A stretch of 64,000 nt of DNA, taken from NCBI RefSeq assembly GCF_003584015.1, contig NZ_QXFM01000113.1, positions 1 to 64,000 on the forward strand. The letters are read 5' to 3'. A program made the position numbers and the translations under genes. Position 1 is the first letter of the stretch. Each line of letters begins with the position of its first letter. The notes beneath the pieces are model-generated. The model was not told the origin of the DNA, did not search any database, and worked only from the letters and a program-made list of their open reading frames with translations. Source of the DNA: Aurantiacibacter xanthus (GTDB lineage Bacteria; Pseudomonadota; Alphaproteobacteria; Sphingomonadales; Sphingomonadaceae). Positions 23,871 through 32,092 of the stretch are shown here, in pieces.

Positions 23871-25820
23871 ATGACCACCACCGCCGACGCTCTTGCCACC
23901 GTTCCCCTGATCCCGCGCGATCACATCTTCGGCAACCCGACCCGCTCGGGCGGCAAGATCAGCCCCGATGGCCAGTGGGTGAGCTGGATGGCCCCGCATG
24001 AGGGCGTGATGAACGTGTGGATGGCTCCCGCCAGCGATCCCGAAAACCCGCGCCGCATGACCAGCGCCGCCGAGCGCCCGATCCCGGCCTATTTCTGGGC
24101 GCCCGATTCCACCTCGCTGCTCTACATTCAGGACAAAGGCGGCGACGAAAACTTCCTGCTTTATCAGGTGAATGTGGAAAGCGGCGAGGAACGCTGCCTG
24201 ACCCCGTTCGAAAACACCCGCGCCCAGATCGTCGGCGCCTCCGACACCATCAAGGACACGATCCTCGTCGGCATCAACAACCGCGATCCGCGTTTTCACG
24301 ATGTCCACAAGCTCAATCTCAAGACCGGCGAACTTGAGCTGGTCTACGAGAACAACGCCTATGTCGGCTTCGAAAGCGACGACAGCCTGACGCTGCGCTG
24401 GGCGATCCAGCAGAACGCAGCGGGCGGCAACGACATGTTCGAGATCGTCGATGGGGTGGTGTCCGAAGCCCCGCGCGAGAGCATCGGCATGGACGATGCG
24501 CTCACCACCAGCACCGCCGGCTACACCACCGACGGCAGCATCCTCTACTGGATCGACAGCCGCGGCCGCGACACCGCCGCGCTCTACGCCGAGGACACCG
24601 CCACCGGCGAACGCACCCTCATTGCCGAGCACGACAAGGCCGACATCGGCGGCACCATGCGCGACACCAGAACGGGCGTTGTGCAGGCCTGGAGCGCAAC
24701 CTACCTGCGCACCGAGCACCACGCTATCGACCCCGCTATCGGCAAGGCGCTGGCCTGGCTGCGCGAACGGCTCGACGGCGATTTCGGCATTCAGTCGCGC
24801 ACCGACGACGACCGCAAGTGGCTGGTCTGGAACGACCCGCTGACCGCGCCGATCCGCGCCTATCTTTACGACCGCGACGCCGAAACGCTGACCGAGTTCT
24901 ACAACACCCGGCCCGAGCTGGAAGGCGCGCCGCTCCAGCCGATGCACGCGCTGGAGATCACCAGCCGCGACGGGCTCACCCTGCCCTCGTTCCTGACCCT
25001 TCCTCCGGCCTGCGACGGGGATGGCGACGGCATTCCCTCCGAGCCGGTGCCGATGGTGCTGCTGGTCCACGGCGGGCCATGGGCGCGCGATGGCTATGGC
25101 TACAACCGCACGCACCAGTGGCTGGCGAACCGGGGCTATGCGGTGCTGTCGGTGAACTTCCGCGGCTCCACCGGGTTCGGCAAGAGCTTCATCAACGCGG
25201 GCAACCTCGAATGGTCGGGCAAGATGCACGACGACCTGATCGACGCGGTCGAATGGGCGGTGGAGCAAGGCATTGCCGCGCGCGACAAGGTGGCGATCAT
25301 GGGCGGCTCCTACGGCGGCTATGCAACGCTGGTGGGCCTTGCCTTTACGCCCGAGGTGTTCGCCTGCGGGGTGGATATTGTCGGCCCGTCGAACCTGGAG
25401 ACGCTGCTGGAGACGATCCCGCCCTATTGGGAGCCGCTGGTAAAACAGTTCCACGAGCGGATGGGCAACCCGACCACGCCTGAGGGGCTGGCGTTCCTGA
25501 AGTCGATCAGCCCGCTTTACAAGGCGAGCGAGATCGTGAAGCCGCTGTTGATCGGGCAAGGCGCGAACGATCCGCGCGTGAAGCAGGCCGAAAGCGACCA
25601 GATCGTGAGCGCGATGGAGGCGGCGGGGATTCCGGTCACCTATGTGCTATTTCCTGACGAGGGGCATGGGTTCCACCGGCCCGAGAACAACATCGCCTTC
25701 AACGCGATCACCGAGGAGTTTCTGGCGCGCTATCTCGGCGGAAGGGCCGAGGCGGCGGGGGATACCGTGGCAAAGTCGACGGCGCAGATACCGAACGGGG
25801 CGGAGCATCTGGGCCTATAA
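23871..25820 (+). CDS. S9 family prolyl oligopeptidase-type serine peptidase
   Basis: This enzyme cleaves short peptides, typically with a beta-propeller gate and an alpha/beta-hydrolase domain. The catalytic triad is Ser480 in GGSYGG, Asp567 in GANDPRV and His599 in DEGHGF. Residues of about 1-390 carry beta-propeller features and residues of about 400-649 form the hydrolase domain. I chose ATG 23871, with GGGAGA upstream, over the longer frame; this gives 649 residues without a signal peptide, so a cytoplasmic place is likely. DPP IV and acylaminoacyl-peptidase subfamilies are both possible. Confidence 0.92.
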   Translation: MTTTADALATVPLIPRDHIFGNPTRSGGKISPDGQWVSWMAPHEGVMNVWMAPASDPENPRRMTSAAERPIPAYFWAPDSTSLLYIQDKGGDENFLLYQVNVESGEERCLTPFENTRAQIVGASDTIKDTILVGINNRDPRFHDVHKLNLKTGELELVYENNAYVGFESDDSLTLRWAIQQNAAGGNDMFEIVDGVVSEAPRESIGMDDALTTSTAGYTTDGSILYWIDSRGRDTAALYAEDTATGERTLIAEHDKADIGGTMRDTRTGVVQAWSATYLRTEHHAIDPAIGKALAWLRERLDGDFGIQSRTDDDRKWLVWNDPLTAPIRAYLYDRDAETLTEFYNTRPELEGAPLQPMHALEITSRDGLTLPSFLTLPPACDGDGDGIPSEPVPMVLLVHGGPWARDGYGYNRTHQWLANRGYAVLSVNFRGSTGFGKSFINAGNLEWSGKMHDDLIDAVEWAVEQGIAARDKVAIMGGSYGGYATLVGLAFTPEVFACGVDIVGPSNLETLLETIPPYWEPLVKQFHERMGNPTTPEGLAFLKSISPLYKASEIVKPLLIGQGANDPRVKQAESDQIVSAMEAAGIPVTYVLFPDEGHGFHRPENNIAFNAITEEFLARYLGGRAEAAGDTVAKSTAQIPNGAEHLGL

Positions 25821-25836
25821 GCCTCATCACCCTCCC

Positions 25837-25943
25837 CCGCTCGCCCTGAGCCCCCCACCCCGCTCATCCTGAGCTTGTCGAAGGATTGCCCTTGTCCTTG
25901 GTCGCAAAGAAATACGGCCCTTCGACAAGCTCAGGGCGAGCGG
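25837..25943. repeat. REP-type inverted pair with truncated third copy
   Basis: A left arm at 25860-25885 and a right arm at 25918-25943 share the core CCTGAGCTTGTCGAAGG with the pair at 6013-6104. A cut copy (CCGCTCGCCCTGAGC) precedes at 25837-25851. The element sits between the convergent S9 peptidase and pterin dehydratase genes and may act as a bidirectional transcript end. Confidence 0.85.
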
Positions 25944-25960
25944 ATGCTAGTTCTTGTGGC

Positions 25961-26266
25961 TCAATCAACCAAGGCATCAATCGCGCTGGCCATCCGAAAA
26001 TCCCGCGCGGTGAGGCCACCCGCATCGTGGCTGGTCAGCGTGATCGCCACCTTGTTGTAAACATTGGCCCAGTCGGGATGATGATCGTGCTGCTCGGCCA
26101 GCATCGCCACGCGGGTCATGAAGGCGAAGGCCTCGGAGAAGTCGGCAAAGGCGAACCCGCGCGAGATCGACTTGTGCGCATCGCCCAGCGTCCACTCGGG
26201 CAGACGGGCGAGCGCGCTTTCCAGTTCGCTGGGCGTGTCGATGGCGGTCGAAGACTGGTCGGTCAT
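25961..26266 (-). CDS. 4a-hydroxytetrahydrobiopterin dehydratase (PCD)
   Basis: PCD dehydrates 4a-hydroxytetrahydropterin so that the pterin cofactor can be recycled after aromatic amino-acid hydroxylation. The motif [14 protein letters not shown] followed by [10 protein letters not shown] is the family signature with its catalytic histidines. I took ATG 26266 with AGGGGA upstream, giving 101 residues. It is divergent from ccmA across 54 bases holding a palindrome. Confidence 0.93.
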   Translation of the reverse strand: MTDQSSTAIDTPSELESALARLPEWTLGDAHKSISRGFAFADFSEAFAFMTRVAMLAEQHDHHPDWANVYNKVAITLTSHDAGGLTARDFRMASAIDALVD

Positions 26267-26285
26267 GATGCGAATCCCCTGACTT

Positions 26286-26310
26286 GTTAGGCTCTGTTCC
26301 ATCGCCTAAC
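26286..26310. promoter_or_regulatory. Inverted repeat between divergent PCD and ccmA genes
   Basis: GTTAGGC (26286-26292) and GCCTAAC (26304-26310) form a perfect 7-base inverted repeat around an 11-base spacer. It occupies the shared 54-base promoter gap, so it is a candidate operator or hairpin. No regulator is identified. Confidence 0.4.
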
Positions 26311-26320
26311 GCACGAGCCG

Positions 26321-26899
26321 ATGGAAGAGTGCCATATCCGTGCGACCAATCTCGCCTGCCGACGCGGCGACCGGCTGCTGTTTGCGGGGCTGTCGCTGGC
26401 GCTTGGCCCCGGCGAGGCGCTGCAACTGGCGGGTGCCAACGGCATCGGCAAGTCGAGCCTGATGCGCATTCTGGCAGGACTCGCGCGGCCCTATTCCGGC
26501 GCGGTCGAGCGGCAAGGCGCGCTGGCCCTGCTCGACGAACGCCCCGCGCTCGACGAACACCAGCCGCTCGGCGAGGCACTTGCGTTCTGGCGGCGGATCG
26601 ACGGCGGCGAAGCGCTCGGGATCGACCGGCTCGGGCTGGAGGCTCTGCTTGACGTGCCGGTGCGCTATCTCTCGACCGGACAGCGCAAACGCGCCGCATT
26701 GGCTCGCCTGATCGGTCAGCGCACGCCGATCTGGTTACTCGACGAGCCGCTCAACGGGCTCGACACCCATGCCGTCGCGCTGGTCGAGGCGCTGGTGGCC
26801 GAGCACCTTGCCGCGGGCGGCATCGCGGTGATCGCCAGCCACCAGACCTTCGCCCTGCCCGCGCTCACCCGACTAGCGCTGGCGGAGCACGTCCAATGA
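26321..26899 (+). CDS. ccmA: Heme exporter ATP-binding protein CcmA
   Basis: CcmA is the ATPase of the CcmAB(C) complex that handles heme for periplasmic c-type cytochrome maturation. The Walker A motif is GANGIGKSS, the ABC signature LSTGQRKR, and Walker B WLLDEP followed by NGLD. Its 192 residues are short but normal for CcmA. It overlaps ccmB by ATGA. The other ccm genes are not in this window. Confidence 0.93.
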   Translation: MEECHIRATNLACRRGDRLLFAGLSLALGPGEALQLAGANGIGKSSLMRILAGLARPYSGAVERQGALALLDERPALDEHQPLGEALAFWRRIDGGEALGIDRLGLEALLDVPVRYLSTGQRKRAALARLIGQRTPIWLLDEPLNGLDTHAVALVEALVAEHLAAGGIAVIASHQTFALPALTRLALAEHVQ

Positions 26900-27558
26900 G
26901 CGCGGCGCTGGCGCTGCTGCGGCGCGACCTTGCCCGCCTGCTCCCCGGAACGCAGGGCGGCGGCACCTTGCTGCCGCTGCTGTTCTTCCTCGCCGTGGCG
27001 ATGCTGTACCCCTTCGCGGTCGGCCCCAACCCCACCTTGCTGGCAGGCACCGGCGGCGGGGTGATCTGGGTCGCCGCGCTGCTCGCCGCGATCCTCCCGC
27101 TCGACCGGCTGTTCGCACCCGACCTCGAAGCGGGTATGTTCGACCAGTGGGCCCTGCGCGGCCTCTCCGAAGAGCTGGTGGTGGCCGTGCGCCTGATCGC
27201 CCACTGGCTGAGCTTCGGGCCGTTCGTGATGCTGGCCGCCCTGCCCGCCAGCGCGCTGGTGGGCATCGACGGCGCAACCTTGCGCGTGGTCGAACTGGGC
27301 CTGCTGGCCGGAACGCCGGGCCTTGCCGCGATCGGCATCATCATCGCCGCTGTCACCGTGGGTCTGCGCGGCGGCGGGGCGGCGCTGGCCGGACTGCTGG
27401 TGATCCCGCTCGCCGTGCCGCTGCTGATCTTCGGCGCGGGCGCGCTCTCCACCGGCGGCGAAGGCGGGCTCGCCCTCACCGCCGCGATCAGCCTCGTGCT
27501 GGTGGCCATGGCGCCTTTCGCCGGCGGTGCGGCCATCCGGGCTTCGCGCGAGGGGTAA
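26896..27558 (+). CDS. ccmB: Heme exporter membrane protein CcmB
   Basis: CcmB is the membrane partner of CcmA. It has about six hydrophobic segments and the family motif region LLPLLFFLAVAMLYPFAVGP near the N-terminus. Length is 220 residues. It is translationally coupled to ccmA. A degenerate repeat follows its stop. Confidence 0.92.
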   Translation: MSAALALLRRDLARLLPGTQGGGTLLPLLFFLAVAMLYPFAVGPNPTLLAGTGGGVIWVAALLAAILPLDRLFAPDLEAGMFDQWALRGLSEELVVAVRLIAHWLSFGPFVMLAALPASALVGIDGATLRVVELGLLAGTPGLAAIGIIIAAVTVGLRGGGAALAGLLVIPLAVPLLIFGAGALSTGGEGGLALTAAISLVLVAMAPFAGGAAIRASREG

Positions 27559-27564
27559 GTCCCG

Positions 27565-27619
27565 GTCCTTCGAGACGGGCTCTCAGCCTGCGGCTTCGTG
27601 CCCTCCTCAGGACGAACGG
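27565..27619. repeat. Second REP-like family element
   Basis: Arms beginning GTCCTTCGAGACGGGC and ending GCCCTCCTCAGGAC are imperfectly complementary around a short loop. The element differs from the CCTGAGCTTGTCGAAGG pair but shares the GTCCTTCGA and AGGACGA ends. It lies between the convergent ccmB and cytochrome c genes. Confidence 0.65.
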
Positions 27620-27625
27620 ATCACA

Positions 27626-27997
27626 TTAGCGCGGCGGCTGGTAGGCCTCGTCGCGCAGGCTGAGGATATAGTTCACCAGCGAGGCGGTCTCGTCATCCTC
27701 GAGATAGAAGTCCATCTCTTCGGGATAGTTGTGCGCGTTGCGTAGCCAGTTGGTGAGCGTCGCCACACTCAGCCCGCGCGCATTGGCGATGGTCGGGAAC
27801 TCGGGCGACTTGGGGTTCGGCGACAGGCCATAACGCTCCACCGAATGGCACCCCGCACAGGCCGCCTGCGCCAGCGCATGGCCCTCGGACGAGGCAACCG
27901 GAGGGGCAACCCCGGCCTCCTCGGCGGCCACGGTCTGACAGGCGCCGAGAACCAGCGGCAGGGCCAGCAGCGACAACTTGAGGGCAATCTTCGACAT
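27626..27997 (-). CDS. Lipoprotein c-type cytochrome
   Basis: The protein has a signal peptide with lipobox LVLGAC near residue 20, so it is probably anchored to a membrane on the periplasmic side. The heme motif is CAGCH, with a possible distal Met in EEMDFYL. Length is 123 residues, a small class I cytochrome c. ATG 27997 has GGAG upstream. Its redox partners are not evident, but it lies near ccmAB, needed for its heme attachment. Confidence 0.9.
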   Translation of the reverse strand: MSKIALKLSLLALPLVLGACQTVAAEEAGVAPPVASSEGHALAQAACAGCHSVERYGLSPNPKSPEFPTIANARGLSVATLTNWLRNAHNYPEEMDFYLEDDETASLVNYILSLRDEAYQPPR

Positions 27998-28075
27998 CGA
28001 GGGGCTCCGAAACGAGAAGCTGGCAATATGCTATCGTACGGCGTGCAATTCCTTGCGCCCGATCAACCTTTCACA

Positions 28076-28903
28076 TCAGACGTAAGGCGGCTGATCGCGT
28101 CCGGTCGGGCTCCTGGTGAAGATTTCGCAGCCATCCTCGGTGATGCCGATCGAATGCTCGAACTGCGCCGACAGGCTTTTGTCGCGCGTCACCGCGGTCC
28201 AGCCGTCGCTCAGCACCTTCACCGCGGGCTTGCCGAGGTTGATCATCGGCTCGATGGTCATGAACATGCCCGGACGCAGTTCCGGCCCCGTCCCGGCGCG
28301 CCCGGCGTGGACCACCTCGGGCGCATCGTGGAACAGCCGACCAAGGCCATGACCGCAGAAATCGCGCACCACGCCATAGCGATGCCGCTCGGCATGGGCC
28401 TGGATCGCCGCGCCGATATCGCCTACCCGCGCACCGGGGCGCGCCTCGGCGATGCCGATCATCAGGCACTCGTAAGTCACCTCGACCAGCTTGCGTGCCT
28501 TCAGCGGCACATCGCCGACGAGGAACATCCGGCTGGTGTCACCGTGCCAGCCATCGACCAGCGGGGTGACGTCGATGTTGAGAATGTCGCCATCCTTCAG
28601 CTTCTTGTCGCCCGGAATACCGTGGCAAACCACATGGTTGAGCGAGATGCAGCACGAGTGCGTGTAGCCATGATAGCCGAGCGTAGCGGGCACGCCGCCG
28701 CCTGCCAGCGTCATCTGCCGCACGATGTCGTCCAGCTCGCCAGTGGTCACACCGGGGCGGACATGGTCGGCCAGCGCATCGAGGATTTCGGCGGCCAGCC
28801 GCCCGGCCTTGCGCATGCCCGCAAAACCCTCGGGGCCGTGCAGCTTGATCGTGCCGTCACGCACCATATCGGCGTCGGCTTCTACGTGTTGGTATTTGGT
28901 CAT
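28076..28903 (-). CDS. map: Methionine aminopeptidase type I
   Basis: This enzyme removes the N-terminal methionine of nascent proteins. Metal-ligand motifs are DILNIDVTPLVDGWHGDTS (two Asp), CGHGLGRLFHDAPEV (His), FMTIEPM (Glu) and FEHSIGIT (Glu). Start choice is uncertain: ATG 28903 (MTKYQ, GGA 5 bases before) or ATG 28912. I used 28903, giving 275 residues. Confidence 0.94.
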   Translation of the reverse strand: MTKYQHVEADADMVRDGTIKLHGPEGFAGMRKAGRLAAEILDALADHVRPGVTTGELDDIVRQMTLAGGGVPATLGYHGYTHSCCISLNHVVCHGIPGDKKLKDGDILNIDVTPLVDGWHGDTSRMFLVGDVPLKARKLVEVTYECLMIGIAEARPGARVGDIGAAIQAHAERHRYGVVRDFCGHGLGRLFHDAPEVVHAGRAGTGPELRPGMFMTIEPMINLGKPAVKVLSDGWTAVTRDKSLSAQFEHSIGITEDGCEIFTRSPTGRDQPPYV

Positions 28904-28950
28904 GGCGTCCATGTAGCGCGGCTTGCGCGCAATTTCGAGCCACCGCCTGC

Positions 28951-29361
28951 CTAATCCTCGGAGAAATGCGTTTCTTTCAATTGTTGGATGAAAATTCCGC
29001 ATGCATCTACTGCTGCATCGGTGCTTGTTTCAGTTCCAACATCGCCGCTTACACGCGACCTGAATATATACTCAACATTGCGGGTGTTCACCCATACTTC
29101 ACCCAGATTATCTCTGGTTTCATCGTCAATTTTCTCGAGCGTGCAGCACTGATTCTCTAATGCATCGGCTGCAAACGTCTTTGCTTTAGTGTATCCTACT
29201 CTAGGCGGCATCCACCGCGATGCGTTCGCAAGCGCTACTGAACGAAGATTTATTTGCGCTGGGCTTCGCTCGGTGCACTCAGGAGGGCCTCCCACATTGC
29301 AGGCAGAGACCAGGCAGCCGCTCGAACCGAGAACAAGGAGACGGACAACCCTGTTGGTCAA
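28951..29361 (-). CDS. Small low-GC lipoprotein, unknown function
   Basis: I do not recognise the family. The start is TTG (29361-29359), 10 bases after the stop of the DUF3298 gene, with a GGGAAG/AAGGA-like site across that stop. The N-terminus is hydrophobic with a lipobox LVSAC, predicting a lipoprotein. The rest is polar with several cysteines. GC of 28981-29220 is about 47.5% by hand count (114 of 240), far below its neighbours, which suggests recent acquisition or weak codon selection. Confidence 0.65.
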   Translation of the reverse strand: MTNRVVRLLVLGSSGCLVSACNVGGPPECTERSPAQINLRSVALANASRWMPPRVGYTKAKTFAADALENQCCTLEKIDDETRDNLGEVWVNTRNVEYIFRSRVSGDVGTETSTDAAVDACGIFIQQLKETHFSED

Positions 29362-29371
29362 CGATCCTTCC

Positions 29372-30184
29372 CTACTTCCCGACTGCGAAAATTTCGCGAT
29401 ACTCGGGACGCACCGTCTCCAGCATCGCCGGGGTCATGGCAAAGGTGAACTCGTAGCTCCCCTCCACCCACGGCCCGGCGATATAGGGCGCGATCTTCAC
29501 GCCGATGCGGTCGAACTTGTGCCCGCCCGCTGAGCCGAGCAACAGGTTCGGCTCGCTGATCGCCACGCAGGCATCGAACATTTCGGTCGAACCCTCGGGC
29601 ACCGGCTCGCCGCGCCGCTTGCCGCGCTCCTTGTTGAGCTGCTCGCACAGTTCCTTGCCCAGCACCGCATCGAGCGCATCGGGCGAGGTGAAGAAGGCGA
29701 TCGGTTCGACCGGGATATTCCGCTCCTCGTCCCACACCATCGAATCGAACCCGTAGTTCGAGTGCGCGCCGCCGGTATAGGTGGAGATTTCGGCCGAGAG
29801 GCTCAGCCAGCCGGGCAGATCGGCGACCACCTGCCACTCGGTGGTCGAGAAATACTTGTTGAACGGGAAGCCGTTATCGCGCGCGGTTTCCTTGTCGCGG
29901 GCAGCGTTAAGCGCCAGTTCGTCACGGCGCTTCTCCAGCTGGTTGTCGAGCCACTTGGCCAGAACCGGATTGTCGCCCGCGGCCTGGGGATAGGAGTATT
30001 CGAAGACGAACGTGTCCGTCTCCTCCTTCACCTGCCGTGCGCCGCCAGCGGGGGCTTCCGCTTCATCGGCGCCCGATGCCACCGCCTCGGGCGGAGTCGG
30101 CGTCTGCGGCGGCTGATTGGGCTGTTGCGCCTCCTGACAGGAGACCAACGCAAGCGCGGAGGCGAGCCAGAAATATTTGCGCAT
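29372..30184 (-). CDS. DUF3298/DUF4163 lipoprotein
   Basis: The N-terminus MRKYFWLASALALVSC is a lipoprotein signal with the Cys at residue 16. A Pro/Glu/Ala-rich linker follows to about residue 50, then a DUF4163-type part (FEYSYPQ) and a DUF3298 (RsiV-like) part with TYTGGAHSNYGF. Such domains occur in peptidoglycan deacetylases and anti-sigma factors, but no catalytic domain is present. ATG 30184 was chosen with GAAGG upstream; ATG 30187 is possible. Length is 270 residues. Confidence 0.85.
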   Translation of the reverse strand: MRKYFWLASALALVSCQEAQQPNQPPQTPTPPEAVASGADEAEAPAGGARQVKEETDTFVFEYSYPQAAGDNPVLAKWLDNQLEKRRDELALNAARDKETARDNGFPFNKYFSTTEWQVVADLPGWLSLSAEISTYTGGAHSNYGFDSMVWDEERNIPVEPIAFFTSPDALDAVLGKELCEQLNKERGKRRGEPVPEGSTEMFDACVAISEPNLLLGSAGGHKFDRIGVKIAPYIAGPWVEGSYEFTFAMTPAMLETVRPEYREIFAVGK

Positions 30185-30236
30185 CATACCCTTCGTCTCT
30201 TCCCAAATTCGCCCTGAATAGGCAAGCGACTGCTTT

Positions 30237-31634
30237 ATGAGCATTACAGAACCTCTGATCCAGCCGGATCGTGGCCAGGACGCGCACACGATCCACCTCG
30301 TGAACACCGCCAGCTTCGACGATTTCGCCAAGCGGCTGAGCGGTCCGCAACGCGCTACGCTGGCTGCGCAAAAGTTCAAGGGGGGCGGTTATGAAACCGC
30401 CATCGTGCCCGAGGGCGACGGGTGGTTTGCGGTCGGCGGCGTGGCCAATCCCGACGACCTTTCGAGCTGGTGTCTGGCCAAACTGGCCGAAGTTCTGCCC
30501 GCCGGAACCTACCGACTCGCCAGCGGTGCGGCGGGCCCTGCCCTGCACGGCTGGCAAACGGCGCAATATCGCTTCACCCGCTACCTCGCCGAGGCCGAGG
30601 GCGAAGGCCCGCGTGTGCTGCTGACCACCGAGGCCGGCAGGATCGAAGCGGTCGAGGCCGAGGCGCGCGCGGTGGCGCTGGTGCGCGACATGGTCAACAC
30701 GCCCGCCGAGGACATGGGCCCCGCCGCGCTCGAAGCCGAGGCCGAACGCATCGCCAAGGCCCATGGCGCGAGCATCGACGTGGTACGCGGCGACCGGCTC
30801 GAAAAAGAGTTTCCGATGGTCCACGCCGTGGGCCGCGCGGCGGAGCGCAAGCACGCCCCGCGCCTGATCGAGCTGAACTGGGGCGACGATGCCCACCCGC
30901 GCGTGGCCATTGTCGGCAAGGGGGTGTGTTTCGATTCGGGCGGGCTCGATGTAAAGTCATCGGCCGGGATGCTGCTGATGAAGAAGGATATGGGCGGCGC
31001 GGCCCATGCCCTCGCCCTGTCGGAATGGATCATGCAGGCCGGGCTCAAGGTGCGGCTGCAATGTCTGGTCCCCGCGGTCGAGAACGCGATTTCGGGCAAT
31101 GCCTTCCGTCCGGGCGATATCCTCGCCAGCCGCAAGGGGCTGTCGGTCGAGATCGGCAACACCGACGCCGAAGGACGTCTGGTGCTGGCCGATGCGCTGG
31201 CGCTGGCGAGCGAAAGCGCGCCCGAGCTGGTGATCGACTTCGCCACCCTCACCGGCGCGGCCCGCGTGGCGCTGGGGCCGGACCTGCCCGGCATGTTCGC
31301 CCGCAAGGATGCCACCGCCGAGGCGTTGCTGGCCGCCGGGATCGAGAGCGATGACCCGGTCTGGCGTCTGCCGCTGCACGATGCCTATGGCGAGTGGCTG
31401 AAGTCGCCCATCGCCGACCTCACCAACAGCCCCAGCAATGGCTATGCCGGGGCCAGCGTGGCGGCGCTGTTCCTCGACCGATTCGTGGGCGAGAAGGCCG
31501 ATGGCACGCCGATCGACTGGGCCCATTTCGACACCTTCGCCTGGCGTCCGGCGGCCAAGCCCGGTCGGCCCAAGGGCGGCGAGGCGCTGGGCCTCAGGGC
31601 AGCGTTCCATATGTTGCGCCAGCGCTTCGGTTAA
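30237..31634 (+). CDS. M17 leucyl aminopeptidase family protein
   Basis: This is a dinuclear metallopeptidase that removes N-terminal residues. The signature NTDAEGRL is at residues 308-315, and GKGVCFDSGGLDVK and KKDMGGAAHAL supply the other ligands and active lysines. Length is 465 residues; the N-terminal domain is shorter than in E. coli PepA, a form sometimes named PepB-like. It is divergent from the DUF3298 gene. A GC-rich hairpin at 31647-31673 follows its stop. Confidence 0.93.
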   Translation: MSITEPLIQPDRGQDAHTIHLVNTASFDDFAKRLSGPQRATLAAQKFKGGGYETAIVPEGDGWFAVGGVANPDDLSSWCLAKLAEVLPAGTYRLASGAAGPALHGWQTAQYRFTRYLAEAEGEGPRVLLTTEAGRIEAVEAEARAVALVRDMVNTPAEDMGPAALEAEAERIAKAHGASIDVVRGDRLEKEFPMVHAVGRAAERKHAPRLIELNWGDDAHPRVAIVGKGVCFDSGGLDVKSSAGMLLMKKDMGGAAHALALSEWIMQAGLKVRLQCLVPAVENAISGNAFRPGDILASRKGLSVEIGNTDAEGRLVLADALALASESAPELVIDFATLTGAARVALGPDLPGMFARKDATAEALLAAGIESDDPVWRLPLHDAYGEWLKSPIADLTNSPSNGYAGASVAALFLDRFVGEKADGTPIDWAHFDTFAWRPAAKPGRPKGGEALGLRAAFHMLRQRFG

Positions 31635-31646
31635 CGCCCGTTCACC

Positions 31647-31673
31647 GCGCGGCCTTGCCCCATGGGGCCGCGC
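31647..31673 (+). terminator. GC-rich hairpin after aminopeptidase
   Basis: GCGCGGCC (31647-31654) and GGCCGCGC (31666-31673) are perfect inverted repeats with an 11-base loop, starting 13 bases past the stop. No T-run follows, so it may protect or pause the transcript rather than end it. Confidence 0.4.
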
Positions 31674-31720
31674 CGTCTAAGCGCAGCCGCTTGTAGCCAG
31701 CACTTACGGATAACCGGCGC

Positions 31721-32083
31721 TTGAGCCAGAACCAAGATACCCAGCCTGCCACGCACGTACAGGGCCCCTTTGCACTGACCGGCCCGGTGACGCGGCCGCA
31801 GGGCCACGACCTGCCCCTGCGCGGCGACCTCGCGCACATCGGCCTCGCGGGCAAACACTTCGTGCCGCACTATGCGGTGCCGCAGCCGCGCGCGGTCATG
31901 CCCGGCGGCGCCACCTTGCATACCTTGCCCTCGAATGAGGCCGAAGAGCTGTGCGTGCTGATGGAAGGCGACAGCTTCGAGTTACTCGATATCACCGGTA
32001 GCTGGGCCTGGGGCTGTCTCTCGCTCGAAGGCCCGGTGGGCTATGTCCATATCGACCGGCTCGAACCGGCAGCGGCAGGCTGA
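31721..32083 (+). CDS. Stand-alone SH3-domain protein, NlpC/P60 N-terminal remnant
   Basis: The start is TTG 31721, the only plausible start after an in-frame stop at 31694. In 120 residues, the N-terminal half has RGDLAHIGLAGKHFVP and the C-terminal half an SH3b core with GSWAWGCLSLEGPVGYVHID. From memory this matches the first SH3 domain of NlpC/P60 (C40) peptidases that often neighbour M17 aminopeptidases in alphaproteobacteria. The catalytic Cys-His domain is absent. It sits 9 bases before argC, so it may have been kept as a binding module or be a decayed gene. Confidence 0.6.
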   Translation: MSQNQDTQPATHVQGPFALTGPVTRPQGHDLPLRGDLAHIGLAGKHFVPHYAVPQPRAVMPGGATLHTLPSNEAEELCVLMEGDSFELLDITGSWAWGCLSLEGPVGYVHIDRLEPAAAG

Positions 32084-32092
32084 GGAAAAACA

